A program made the position numbers and the translations under genes. Of a stretch of DNA of 64,000 nt, positions 16,950 to 28,321 are shown piece by piece (within the stretch, counting starts at the first letter, position 1; every line of letters starts with the position of its first letter). The stretch spans positions 1 to 64,000 of the forward strand of contig NZ_JAGPWD010000009.1 of assembly GCF_018119395.1 (NCBI RefSeq). The letters are read 5' to 3'. Source of the DNA: Massilia sp. ZL223. Its GTDB lineage: Bacteria; Pseudomonadota; Gammaproteobacteria; Burkholderiales; Burkholderiaceae_D. A model generated the notes under the pieces. It was given only the letters and a program-made list of their open reading frames with translations. It was not told the DNA's origin and did not search any database.

Positions 16950-17870
16950 ATGACGCCACCCACTCTTGAATCTCCCTTGTACGCCGCCGTGGAACTCGGC
17001 TCGGACAGCTTTCGCCTGCACGTCGGGCGCGTCGAGAAAGGCGCGCTGGCCCTCGTGGCCACGATGGCCGAGCCGGTGCGGCTGGCCGCCACCCTGGACG
17101 AAGACGGCTACCTGTGCGCGGCGGCGATGCGGCGCGCATTGAGCTGCCTGGGCGAGTTCCGGCGTTCCCTGGACGCCTGGCGTCCGGAGGCGGTGCGGGT
17201 GGTGGCGACCTCGGTCCTGCGCCTGGCGCGCAACGCGCCGGTGTTCCTGCCGGCCGCCGAGCAGGCCCTGGGACGGCGGATCGAGCTGATCGACGGCAGC
17301 GAGGCGGGACGCCTGGTCTACCTGGGCGTGGCCAGCACGCTCGGCGCTGGGCTTGATGAGCCGCGCCTGGTGGCCGACATCGGCAGCGGGTCGACCGAGC
17401 TGGTGCTGGGGCGGGGAGAGCGTATCGAGCGCATCGAATCGTATGCGGTGGGGGCGGTGCGCCAGAGTCTGACTTTCTTCGGCGACGGCCGCATCGACGA
17501 GGTGGGCTTCGAGGCGGCGGTGCGCTCGGGACGCAGCCGCTTCGCCCAGTCGGTGCTGGGGCGGAAGGCCGGGCGGATTGCCTACGGCGCCTGCGGCACC
17601 GTGCGGGCGCTGGCCGAGATCGCCCAGGCGGATGGCCTGAATCGCGACAGCCTGATGCGCTTACGCCGCCTGGTCGTGGAGGCGGGTCACCTGGCTCGGG
17701 TGCGCCTGGCCTGGGAGCCGGCGGCGCGTGCGCCGCACCTGCCGGGCGGGCTGGCGCTCTTGATCGCGCTGATGGAGGAACTGGGGATCGACGAGGTGAA
17801 GCCGGTGCACGCAGGGTTGCGTGTCGGCGCGCTGTGGGATTTGCATGCGCGTGCGGCTGTTACCGCTTAA
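16950..17870 (+). CDS. Ppx/GppA-family exopolyphosphatase/pppGpp phosphohydrolase
   Basis: A 306-residue protein with the actin-like Ppx/GppA fold: an N-terminal phosphate loop (AAVELGSDSFRLHVGR), the second ATPase-like motif (VADIGSGSTELVLG), and GACGTVRALAEI. It is about the length of the short two-domain forms (about 300 residues), lacking the C-terminal HD-like domains of E. coli Ppx. It would hydrolyse polyphosphate or pppGpp, linking it to stringent control. A GGAACG ribosome site precedes ATG 16950. The preceding gene ends 65 bases upstream on the same strand. Confidence 0.88.
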   Translation: MTPPTLESPLYAAVELGSDSFRLHVGRVEKGALALVATMAEPVRLAATLDEDGYLCAAAMRRALSCLGEFRRSLDAWRPEAVRVVATSVLRLARNAPVFLPAAEQALGRRIELIDGSEAGRLVYLGVASTLGAGLDEPRLVADIGSGSTELVLGRGERIERIESYAVGAVRQSLTFFGDGRIDEVGFEAAVRSGRSRFAQSVLGRKAGRIAYGACGTVRALAEIAQADGLNRDSLMRLRRLVVEAGHLARVRLAWEPAARAPHLPGGLALLIALMEELGIDEVKPVHAGLRVGALWDLHARAAVTA

Positions 17871-17905
17871 GACCGCTGCCGTCACCTTTTTCAGCTATCC
17901 GTAAA

Positions 17906-17996
17906 ACCGTCGTCCCGGCGAAGGCCGGGACCCAAGTTCGATGCGCAGTCGTGACGCATGCAAAACTTGGGTTCCGGCCTTCGCCGGAATGACGGT
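17906..17996. repeat. Large REP-like inverted repeat between convergent genes
   Basis: Arms of 33 bases (17906-17938 and 17964-17996) pair with only about four mismatches around a 25-base loop. Each arm contains a smaller palindrome (CCCGGCGAAGGCCGGG and TTCCGGCCTTCGCCGGAA). The element fills the gap between two convergent genes and probably ends both transcripts. Its core resembles the smaller repeat at 4206-4247. Confidence 0.75.
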
Positions 17997-18019
17997 CTTA
18001 AGGGTAGCGGTCGAAAATC

Positions 18020-18991
18020 CTATGCGGCCGGCGCCGCAGTAGCGGCAAGACGATCCACCTCCGCCAGCGCCAGGCGCGCCATTTCGCGGATACCTTCGTA
18101 GGACTTGGCCGAAGCAATGAAGCGCCCGTTGTGGCAGAACCCCGCATCCGGCACCCCGGTCACCGCCGCCAGGTCGGCATCTCTCAGCCCCGCCCAAGCT
18201 TCCGGCAAATCGGCGCGCGCGTCGAAGTTCTCCGTGCTGACCGACACCGTGTGGATCATGTGGCGCTGCTCCGCCATGTTGTAGCTGATGACGAACAAGA
18301 CCTTCGGCATCTCCTTGCGCACCACCGCCGACCAGGGCAGGGCGCCGTTCTTCAGGAACAGCAGGCGTCCGCCTTCCAGCACTTCCGCGCCGCGCACCTG
18401 TTCCACCGCCAGCAGGGCGCCCACCCGGTACTTGACCGCATTGACCATGATGTCGGTCAGCACCGCCACCGCGCGCCGGAACTGCGCCGTGCGGTAGGCC
18501 TCGGCATCCGGTCCGTAGCCCAGGCGCTGCTCGTCCATCCAGCTCGGGTTGTAGCCCGAGATCACGGCCGACAGGCCGTAGCCGCCGGGCGCGTTCTTGG
18601 CCGCGCCCACGTCCGACAAATCCAGGTACTGGACGATGTCGGCGTCGATGGCATAGGCGAGCTGGCGCGCCGTGTCCTCGTCCAGGCTGCGGCCGGCGTG
18701 GGCCTCGGCCAGGGCGGCGACGCAGCGGGCGCCGTAGTCGCGCCACACCAGGCCGGCGCTCGCGTAGGGCACGCCGCTCTGGCGCGCGCCCTCGAAACCC
18801 TTCTGGTGGTGGTCGAAGCGGCCCGTGGCCGGGTCCCAGATGCCGCCGACGTCGACCGCGAAGTCGGCCGCCTCGATGATGGCGGGGTCGCGGGTGCGGA
18901 CCAGCTCGGCCTCCGGGAAGAGGATCAACAACACCGCTACGGCCCAGGCATCGTCCGCGTGGAACTTGCCTCCGTGGGTCACAATACGCAT
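18020..18991 (-). CDS. MYG1-family DHH-like phosphoesterase/exonuclease
   Basis: A 323-residue protein with the MYG1 (UPF0160) motifs: HGGKFHADDAWAVAVLL at residues 6-22, VDVGGIWDP, and DHHQKGF near residues 60-66, which supply the metal-binding His/Asp residues of the DHH superfamily. Eukaryotic MYG1 is a 3'-5' RNA exonuclease; the bacterial role is not established. The length matches the family. A GGAGCATGT ribosome site precedes the start. It converges on the Ppx/GppA gene across the large inverted repeat. Confidence 0.87.
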   Translation of the reverse strand: MRIVTHGGKFHADDAWAVAVLLILFPEAELVRTRDPAIIEAADFAVDVGGIWDPATGRFDHHQKGFEGARQSGVPYASAGLVWRDYGARCVAALAEAHAGRSLDEDTARQLAYAIDADIVQYLDLSDVGAAKNAPGGYGLSAVISGYNPSWMDEQRLGYGPDAEAYRTAQFRRAVAVLTDIMVNAVKYRVGALLAVEQVRGAEVLEGGRLLFLKNGALPWSAVVRKEMPKVLFVISYNMAEQRHMIHTVSVSTENFDARADLPEAWAGLRDADLAAVTGVPDAGFCHNGRFIASAKSYEGIREMARLALAEVDRLAATAAPAA

Positions 18992-19180
18992 ACATGCTCC
19001 AGATCGCTACAGCTTCGTTACACAGCCGGCCGCACGCATGGCAGCGTTTCGCCGGAGCCTTCATGATACAGGCTCCGGCGGAGGTGTCGTATCCACGTGA
19101 CTTTCGGTTCATTTTGCTGTTGTTCGGCAATTTCTGATGGCATACTTCAATACTTGTCCGTTCAACCACATTTTCCCGGC

Positions 19181-19952
19181 ATGCGCATCCAGCAGCTCGT
19201 CGTTCCCGTCCTCGCCGCCTGGTGCATGCTGGGGCCTGCCCAGACCCAGGCTGCCGGGCCCGGCAGCGTGACCCTGTGCTTCGAGCGCCAGGAAGTGCCG
19301 CCCTGGCGCACGCTCGACGGCGGCGGGCTGAATTTCGAACTGCTGGCGGACGTCAGCAAGCGCACCGGCGTGAGCTTCGATTTCCAGAGCATGCCCTGGA
19401 AGCGCTGCCTGGAGCAGCTCAAGTCGAACCAGGTCGACGGCGCCTTCGCGGTCAGTTTCAATCCCGAGCGCATGGAGCTCGGCGCCTATCCGGGCGGCGC
19501 CAATGCCGACCCGGCCAAGCGCATGCACATCGACCGCTACGTGCTGGTGCGCCGCCGCGGCAGCCGCCTTGGCTGGGACGGCAAGCAATTCCACAACCTG
19601 GACGGCCGCATCGGCGTGCAGCTCGGTTACTCGGTGGCCGACTTCCTGCGCTCGCGGCACGTGCCGGTGGACGAGGGCAGCCAGCGTTCGGACGAACTGG
19701 CGCAGAAGCTGATCGCGGGGCGCCTGGCCGGCGCGGCGCTCGGCGGCGGCGACGCCAAGCGCCTGATGCGCGGGCCGCTCGGCGCCCGGCTCGAGATGCT
19801 GCCGGCGCCGCTGATCGAGAAGCCGTATTACCTGGTGCTGTCGCGCGCCTTCGTCGCCAACAAGCCGCAGCTGGCCGCGCGCCTGTGGGATGCGATCGAG
19901 CAGGGACGCAACAGCCCCGCCTATCGCAAGCGCGAGCAGGCCCTGAGCTCAG

Positions 19953-19972
<20 letters not shown>
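19181..19972 (+). CDS. Periplasmic solute-binding-like protein (SBP family 3)
   Basis: A 263-residue exported protein with a signal peptide ([24 protein letters not shown]) and a two-lobe periplasmic binding fold: [11 protein letters not shown] at the first strand, [19 protein letters not shown], then [14 protein letters not shown]. No transporter permease or ATPase is nearby. The gene instead overlaps the start of a membrane hybrid histidine kinase by 20 bases. It therefore probably serves as a sensory binding protein that reports a ligand to the kinase. The ligand is unknown. Start 19181 begins the signal peptide. Confidence 0.8.
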
Positions 19973-23056
<3,084 letters not shown>

Positions 23057-23060
<4 letters not shown>

Positions 23061-24205
23061 CTCTCGCACTCCGGGACAAGGCGGCGGACAAGCCGACCAT
23101 CCTGATCGTCGACGACACGCCCGACAACATCATGCTGCTGTCGCGCCTGTTGAAGGACAAGTACCACACCAAGGTCGCCACCAACGGCAGCACCGCGCTG
23201 CAGATCGCGGGCAGTTCGCCGGACCTCGACCTGATCCTGCTCGACGTCATGATGCCGGGCATGGACGGCTACGAGACCTGCCGCCAGTTGAAGGCCAATC
23301 CGGCCACGGCCGACATCCCGGTGATCTTCCTGACCGCCAAGAACCAGGTCGAGGACGAGGCCATGGGCCTGTCGGTGGGCGCGGTCGACTACCTCGGCAA
23401 GCCGATCAGCCCGCCGATCCTGTTCGCCCGGGTGGCCACCCACCTGAGCCTGCGCGCGGCGCGCCGCGTACTGGAGAACCAGAACCAGGTGCTGGAACGC
23501 ATGGTCCAGCAGCGCACCGCCCAGCTGACGATGATGCAGGAGGCGATCATCATGGCCATGGCCTGGATGGCGGAAACCCGCGGCAGCGAACGCGGCAACG
23601 AGAGCGGCGGCAAGCATCTCCGCCGCGTGCAGCAGTATGTGCGCACCCTGGCCCTGCAGCTGCGCGGCCATCCGCGCTTCGCGGACAAGCTCACGGACGA
23701 GAACATCGACCTGCTGTACCAGTCGGCGCCGCTGCACGACATCGGCAAGGTCGCCATTCCCGACCGCATCCTGCTCAAGCCGGGCAAGCTCGATCCGGAA
23801 GAATTCGAGATCATGAAGCTGCACGCGGCCTACGGGCGCGACACCATCATGCTGGTCGAGGAGCACATCGGCGGCAGCAACAGCTTCCTGATGTTCGCGC
23901 GCGAGATCGCCCATTCGCACCAGGAGAAATGGGATGGGACCGGCTATCCGGAGAAGCTGAGCGGCGAGGACATCCCCTTGTCGGCGCGCCTGATGGCGGT
24001 GGCCGACGTCTACGACGCGCTGATTTCGCGCCGCGTGTACAAGCCGGCCTTCTCGCACGAGCAGGCGCTGGAGGTCATGCGCCAGGGGCGCGGCACCCAC
24101 TTCGATCCGGATGTGCTCGACGCCTTCTTCGCGGTCGAAGGCGAATTCGCCCGCATCGCCGCGACCTGGCGCGACGCGGAAGACGAAGAAACCACGTTCG
24201 CTTGA
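23057..24205 (+). CDS. REC-HD-GYP response regulator, c-di-GMP phosphodiesterase
   Basis: A 382-residue RpfG-like protein. The receiver domain (residues 12-130) has phospho-acceptor D63 in [14 protein letters not shown] coiled coil follows, then an HD-GYP domain with H227-D228 ([14 protein letters not shown]) and [11 protein letters not shown] (H288, G296-Y297-P298). The complete motif predicts hydrolysis of c-di-GMP when phosphorylated. Its ATG overlaps the kinase stop codon (ATGA, 23057-23060), which couples its translation to the kinase. Confidence 0.93.
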
Positions 24206-24216
24206 CATGCGTCCCT

Positions 24217-24263
24217 ATCGTTCAACGGGCAAATCGTTTATATTGTTTGCCCTTTTGAACGAT
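24217..24263. promoter_or_regulatory. 47-base near-perfect palindrome before the histone-tail-like gene
   Basis: Arm 24217-24233 (ATCGTTCAACGGGCAAA) pairs with arm 24246-24263 (TTTGCCCTTTTGAACGAT) with one extra base and one mismatch, around an AT-rich loop (TCGTTTATATTG). It ends immediately before the GGAG ribosome site of the gene at 24274. It could be an operator, a 5'-leader hairpin controlling translation, or a terminator for the kinase operon. The absence of a following T run argues against the terminator. Confidence 0.6.
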
Positions 24264-24273
24264 GGAGCAGCAC

Positions 24274-24741
24274 ATGCCGAGAAAGACGCCCGCCAGCCCG
24301 GCGGCGAAAACGGCGAAGACGGCCAAGGCCACCAAGCCAGCCCCTAAGGCGGTCCCCAAGGCGGCGGCGCCCAAGGCGGCCGTGACCAGCAAGAGCAAGA
24401 CCGGCGTCAAGACCGCCGTCAAGGCCGCCGCCAGGGCGGTGCTGGCTCCGCCGGCGAAGAAGACCGCACGCAAGGCGGCCGCGCCGGCAGCGGCCCCGCG
24501 CGAACCCGTGTCGGAAGCGCGTCCCGTCCTGGTACGCGACAGCTTCACCATGCCCGAGCAGGAATATGCGGTGCTGGCCGAGGTCAAGCAGGCCTGCCTG
24601 CGCGCCGGCATCGACGTCAAGAAGAGCGAACTGCTGCGCATCGGCGTGGCCCTGCTGGGCCAGCTGGACGTGGCCACCCTCAAGACCGTGCTCGGCGCGC
24701 TGCCCCAGCTCAAGACCGGACGTCCGCCCACGCAGAATTAA
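24274..24741 (+). CDS. Histone H1-like Lys/Ala tail fused to a small C-terminal domain
   Basis: A 155-residue protein. Residues 1-80 are Lys/Ala/Pro-rich repeats (AKTAKTAKATKPAPKA and similar) as in bacterial histone H1-like proteins. Residues 85-155 form a small folded domain (SFTMPEQEYAVLAEVK, then KKSELLRIGVALL) resembling ribbon-helix-helix or partition-type domains. A nucleoid- or nucleic-acid-binding role is likely by composition. The start at 24274 is preferred over 24262 because GGAG at 24264-24267 is correctly spaced only for the former. It ends with a 4-base overlap into the convergent XRE-like gene. A large palindrome lies just upstream. Confidence 0.75.
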   Translation: MPRKTPASPAAKTAKTAKATKPAPKAVPKAAAPKAAVTSKSKTGVKTAVKAAARAVLAPPAKKTARKAAAPAAAPREPVSEARPVLVRDSFTMPEQEYAVLAEVKQACLRAGIDVKKSELLRIGVALLGQLDVATLKTVLGALPQLKTGRPPTQN

Positions 24742-25028
24742 TGGATCTGCGATGCGCTGGTCAGCTCCTTCAGTTCGCGGATCGGAATATTCGACTTTTC
24801 GTGCATGCGCAGCAGGATGGTCGCCCCCACGTTGAGTTTGCGGTGGCGGATCTTGCTGATGATCGGAGGCTGGACCTCGAGCACGCGGCACAGCTCGGCG
24901 TCGTTCTTGAGCTGCATGCGTTCGATCAGGGTGTCGAGTAGTTTATTGGGCACGAAGCTCGATGGCTCCAGGGCGCGCGCGCGATGCATCGCTGCGAGCA
25001 TTTCCTGTTTTTTCTGTCGTACGCTCAT
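24738..25028 (-). CDS. XRE-like small DNA-binding protein
   Basis: A 96-residue protein (MSVRQKKQEMLAAMHRARAL...) whose second half (LIERMQLKNDAELCRVLEVQPPIISKIRHRKLNVGATILLRMHE) fits a lambda-repressor-type helix-turn-helix: AELCRVLEV then PPIISKIRH as recognition helix. Small proteins of this kind are common in Burkholderiales. A GGAGATC ribosome site precedes the start at 25028. It converges on the histone-tail-like gene. The 190 bases up to 25217 are AT-richer and hold no gene I can support. Confidence 0.7.
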   Translation of the reverse strand: MSVRQKKQEMLAAMHRARALEPSSFVPNKLLDTLIERMQLKNDAELCRVLEVQPPIISKIRHRKLNVGATILLRMHEKSNIPIRELKELTSASQIH

Positions 25029-25217
25029 GGCGGATCTCCACAATTAGGCACATGGATTCAAGACAGATCGACTGTTCTGGAAGGTAGCCCTGCCTGTTGT
25101 GGTGGCTTATGCGTGGCGGGTCGTTGTGATACTACTACGATTGCGTCTTACGCAATGCACGCTATTTAACGAATAGATGCGCGAACAGATGCCAAAAGCA
25201 TTCTTTCTTCGCGGAAT

Positions 25218-25862
25218 TTACGCCAATTTCAATCCGGATCGGGTCAGCAGCAGGACTTCGTCGGCCATCGCGGCGGCGGCGTGGGAGTGGGTGACCATGA
25301 TGGCGCCGGCGCCGTGGGCCCGGGTTTCGCTGCGCAGCAGCTTGAGGATGCCGTCGGCCGTTTCCGGGTCGAGGTTCCCGGTCGGTTCGTCCGCCAGCAG
25401 CAGGGCGGGGCGGTGCACCAGGGCGCGCGCGATGGCGACCCGCTGCATCTCGCCGCCCGAGAGCTGGCGCGGGAAATCGTCCCCGCGTCCGGCCAGGCCC
25501 ACCGCCGCGAGCATCGCGTCGGCGCGCTCGCTGGATTCCCGGTTGAGCAGCAGCGGCAGCGCCACGTTCTGGCGCAGGCTCAGGTGGGGCAGCACGTGGA
25601 AGGCCTGGAAGATGAAGCCCATGCGCGTGCGGCGCAGGCGGGTGGCGGCGTCGTCGTCGAGCGCGGACATCACCATGCCGTCGACGATCACACGTCCCGC
25701 ATCGGGCGCATCCAGGCCCGCGATCAGGTTCAGCAGGGTCGACTTGCCCACCCCCGACTCGCCCATGATGGCCACGAAGCGGCCCGCTTCGAACACGTGC
25801 GACAGGCCGGCCAGCACGCTGCGGCCGCCATAGGATTTGCTGAGCTGGTCGAGTTCGAGCAT
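25218..25862 (-). CDS. ABC transporter ATPase (LolD/FtsE-like), last gene of PhnD-like transporter operon
   Basis: A 214-residue ATPase with Walker A GESGVGKST, signature LSGGEMQR, Walker B LLLADEPTG and switch His in VTHSHAAA. The short length and the motif style are those of the LolD/MacB/FtsE group rather than of PhnC. It follows the second permease gene by 25 bases in the same direction, so it belongs to the five-gene operon, although that operon already encodes a PhnC-type ATPase. Whether it replaces, supplements or is unrelated to that ATPase cannot be told from sequence. Confidence 0.85.
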   Translation of the reverse strand: MLELDQLSKSYGGRSVLAGLSHVFEAGRFVAIMGESGVGKSTLLNLIAGLDAPDAGRVIVDGMVMSALDDDAATRLRRTRMGFIFQAFHVLPHLSLRQNVALPLLLNRESSERADAMLAAVGLAGRGDDFPRQLSGGEMQRVAIARALVHRPALLLADEPTGNLDPETADGILKLLRSETRAHGAGAIMVTHSHAAAAMADEVLLLTRSGLKLA

Positions 25863-25887
25863 GGCTTATCGCGTCATCATCGGGTCA

Positions 25888-26673
25888 TCAACGGGTCAAG
25901 CTGCGCCGCAGCAGGTAGCTGGCTGCGTCGACGACGGCCACCAGCAGCAGCATCGCGATCACCACCGTGGCGGCGCTCTGCATCTGGAACAGGGACAAAT
26001 GGTACTTGAGCATCTGGCCCAGGCCTCCGGCCCCGACCACGCCCAGCACCGCCGCCGCGCGGATATTGTTCTCCCAGCGGTACAGCGTGTACGACAGCAT
26101 CTGCGGCAGCGCCTGCGGCAAGGTAGCGTAGAAGAAGGCGCTCAGGGCCGGCGCGCCGTTGCTGCGCAGGCTCGCTTCCGGCAGCGGCGGCACGTTCTCC
26201 AGCGCGTCGGCGAACAGCCGTCCCAGCACCCCGCTGGTATGCAGGGCCAGCGCCAGGGTGCCGGCCAGCGGGCCCAGGCCCGCCGCGATCAGGAGCACCG
26301 CGGCCCAGACCAGCTCGGGCACCGAACGCAGCACGTTGAGCACGATGCGCAAGGGGGCGCGCACGGCCGCGCCGAGCCGCCCGGACGCGGGCAGGGCCAG
26401 CGCCAGCCCGGCCAGCGCGGCAAGCAGGGTGCCGACGGCCGACATGGCCAGGGTCTCGAACAGCGCGTCCAGGCATTTGCGCAGGAAGCTCGGGGCGAGA
26501 TCGGGTGGCGCGAAGCCGGCCAGGAATTCGCGCGCCGAGCCGATGGCTTCGACCGTGAAGAAGGCGCTCCATTGCAGCGGCAGCGAGGCGAAGCTGGCCG
26601 CGACCAGCGCCATCAGTCCGGCGAGCAGTGCCAGCGTACCGTAGGAGGGGCGAGGGCGCGGCGGCAGATTCAT
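25888..26673 (-). CDS. PhnE-like ABC transporter permease 2
   Basis: A 261-residue inner-membrane protein with about six hydrophobic segments and the binding-protein-dependent permease (EAA) region near the C-terminal third (SNGAPALSAFFYATLPQALP). VGAGGLGQMLKYHLS is typical of PhnE-type permeases. Its start codon overlaps the stop of the preceding permease gene (ATGA, 26670-26673). With permease 1 it would form a heterodimeric channel for the anion bound by the PhnD-like protein. Confidence 0.85.
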   Translation of the reverse strand: MNLPPRPRPSYGTLALLAGLMALVAASFASLPLQWSAFFTVEAIGSAREFLAGFAPPDLAPSFLRKCLDALFETLAMSAVGTLLAALAGLALALPASGRLGAAVRAPLRIVLNVLRSVPELVWAAVLLIAAGLGPLAGTLALALHTSGVLGRLFADALENVPPLPEASLRSNGAPALSAFFYATLPQALPQMLSYTLYRWENNIRAAAVLGVVGAGGLGQMLKYHLSLFQMQSAATVVIAMLLLVAVVDAASYLLRRSLTR

Positions 26674-27491
26674 CCCAGCCTCCGGCGCAGCAGCTTCGAG
26701 ACCAGGTCGGCGCAGGCCACCAGCAGCACGAACACGATCAGCATGGTCGCCACTTCGCCGCCCGCCATCATCTTGGTCGATTCGTCCAGGCGCTGGCCCA
26801 GGCCGCCGGCGCCCACGAAGCCCATCACGGCCGAGCCGCGGATCGCGCACTCCCAGCGGTAGACGGTGTAGGACACCAGCTCCGCGCTCGACTCGGGCAG
26901 GGCGCCGTAGAGCAGGGCCGGCAGGCGCCCGCTGCCGTTGGCGAGCAGGACGTCGGTGGCGTGGGCCTCGGAGGATTCGAGGATTTCGGCATACACCTTG
27001 GCCAGCATGCCGCAGTAGGACAGGGCGATGGCCAGCACGCCGGCGGTGGGGCCCAGGCCGACGATGCGCACGAACAGCAGCGCCCATACCAGCTCGGGGA
27101 CGCTGCGCAGGAACACCAGCACCCAGCGCAGCCCCTGGCGCAGGGCGGCGCCGGCGGGATGCATGCGGCCGGTGCCCAGGCGCGACACCGACAGGCGCTC
27201 GGTGATCAGGATGGTCGCGGGGATGGCCGCGGCAAGCGCCAGGCTCAGGCCCGCGGTGGCGATGGCGATGGTCTGCCAGGTGTCGCGCAGCACCATGCGC
27301 AGGAATTCCGGCTCGAGCGAAGGGCGCAGGAAGTCGCCCAGGAACATGGCCGTGGCGCGCAGGCTTTGCGGATCGAACAGGATCCAGGGCTTGAATTCGC
27401 TGGCCGCCAGCATGGGCCACAGCAGGGCCAGGAAGGCGAGGGAAGCGGTGACGCGGGTGCGCCAGGCCGGATCGCGGAACTGCGCGCTCAT
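26670..27491 (-). CDS. PhnE-like ABC transporter permease 1
   Basis: A 273-residue inner-membrane protein with about six hydrophobic segments, and with FLRSVPELVWALLFVRIVGLG and VGAGGLGQRLDESTK, motifs shared with the partner permease and with phosphonate permeases. The start is one base after the stop of the ATPase gene and its end overlaps permease 2. The pair of similar permeases indicates an old duplication within the operon. Confidence 0.86.
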   Translation of the reverse strand: MSAQFRDPAWRTRVTASLAFLALLWPMLAASEFKPWILFDPQSLRATAMFLGDFLRPSLEPEFLRMVLRDTWQTIAIATAGLSLALAAAIPATILITERLSVSRLGTGRMHPAGAALRQGLRWVLVFLRSVPELVWALLFVRIVGLGPTAGVLAIALSYCGMLAKVYAEILESSEAHATDVLLANGSGRLPALLYGALPESSAELVSYTVYRWECAIRGSAVMGFVGAGGLGQRLDESTKMMAGGEVATMLIVFVLLVACADLVSKLLRRRLG

Positions 27492-27492
27492 T

Positions 27493-28308
27493 TCAGTAGC
27501 AGGCGCCGACCGCCAGCCGGTCCGGCGTTTCGTGCGGCGGCTGCGTCTGCGGCTGCACGCTTTCGTTGGCGTACAGCTCGGCGATCATGGCGTCGCTGAC
27601 CTCGGCGCTGGGCGCGTCGAACACGATGCGGCCCTCGCGCAGGCCTACCAGGCGCGGGAACTGTTCGCGCGCGAGGTCGACCTGGTGCAGGCTGCACACC
27701 AGGGTAGCGCCGCGCGCCGAGGCTTCCTCGCGCAGGATGCTCAGCGTATGGCGCGCCAGCAGCGGGTCGAGGGCGGCGATCGGCTCGTCCACCAGGAAGG
27801 CTTCGGCGCTCGAGAGCAGCAGGCGCGCCAGGCCGCAGCGCTGGCGCTCGCCGCCGGACAGGCGGTCGACGCGCGCGTACAGCTTGTCGCCGAGGCCGAA
27901 GCGCGCCAGGGCTGCATGCGCGGCTTGCGGGTCGCTGGGGTGGACCAGCGAGGCCAGCGCGCGCCACAGGCTCCAGTGCGGCAGGCGCGCGGCCAGCACC
28001 GCCGTCACCACGCGCTGGCGCGGCGGCAGCGGCGGCGTCTGGGGCGCCAGGAACAGATGGGCGCGCAGGCGGTGCCGCTCGCCCTGGCTCAGGCGCCACG
28101 GCTCCTGGTGCAGCACTTCCAGACGGCCCTCGGCGGGACGGTGGGCGCAGGCCAAGGTGGACAGCAGGGTGGTCTTGCCGGCCCCGGAAGGGCCGATCAG
28201 GGCCAGCTGCTCGCCGCGCCGCACTTCCAGGTCGAGCGCGTGCAGGGCGGGCGCCTTGCTGCCCGCCAGGTGGCGCACCGTCACGCGCTGGAGCCGAAAG
28301 GTGGTCAT
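27493..28308 (-). CDS. PhnC-like ABC transporter ATPase
   Basis: A 271-residue ATPase with Walker A GPSGAGKTT, signature LSGGERQR, Walker B AFLVDEPIAALD and switch His in SLHQVDLA. It lies 13 bases after the binding-protein gene and one base before permease 1. The C-terminal 25 residues (ESVQPQTQPPHETPDRLA) extend past the usual PhnC end. It powers uptake through the two PhnE-like permeases. Confidence 0.86.
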   Translation of the reverse strand: MTTFRLQRVTVRHLAGSKAPALHALDLEVRRGEQLALIGPSGAGKTTLLSTLACAHRPAEGRLEVLHQEPWRLSQGERHRLRAHLFLAPQTPPLPPRQRVVTAVLAARLPHWSLWRALASLVHPSDPQAAHAALARFGLGDKLYARVDRLSGGERQRCGLARLLLSSAEAFLVDEPIAALDPLLARHTLSILREEASARGATLVCSLHQVDLAREQFPRLVGLREGRIVFDAPSAEVSDAMIAELYANESVQPQTQPPHETPDRLAVGACY

Positions 28309-28321
28309 GTAAGCGCCGGGA

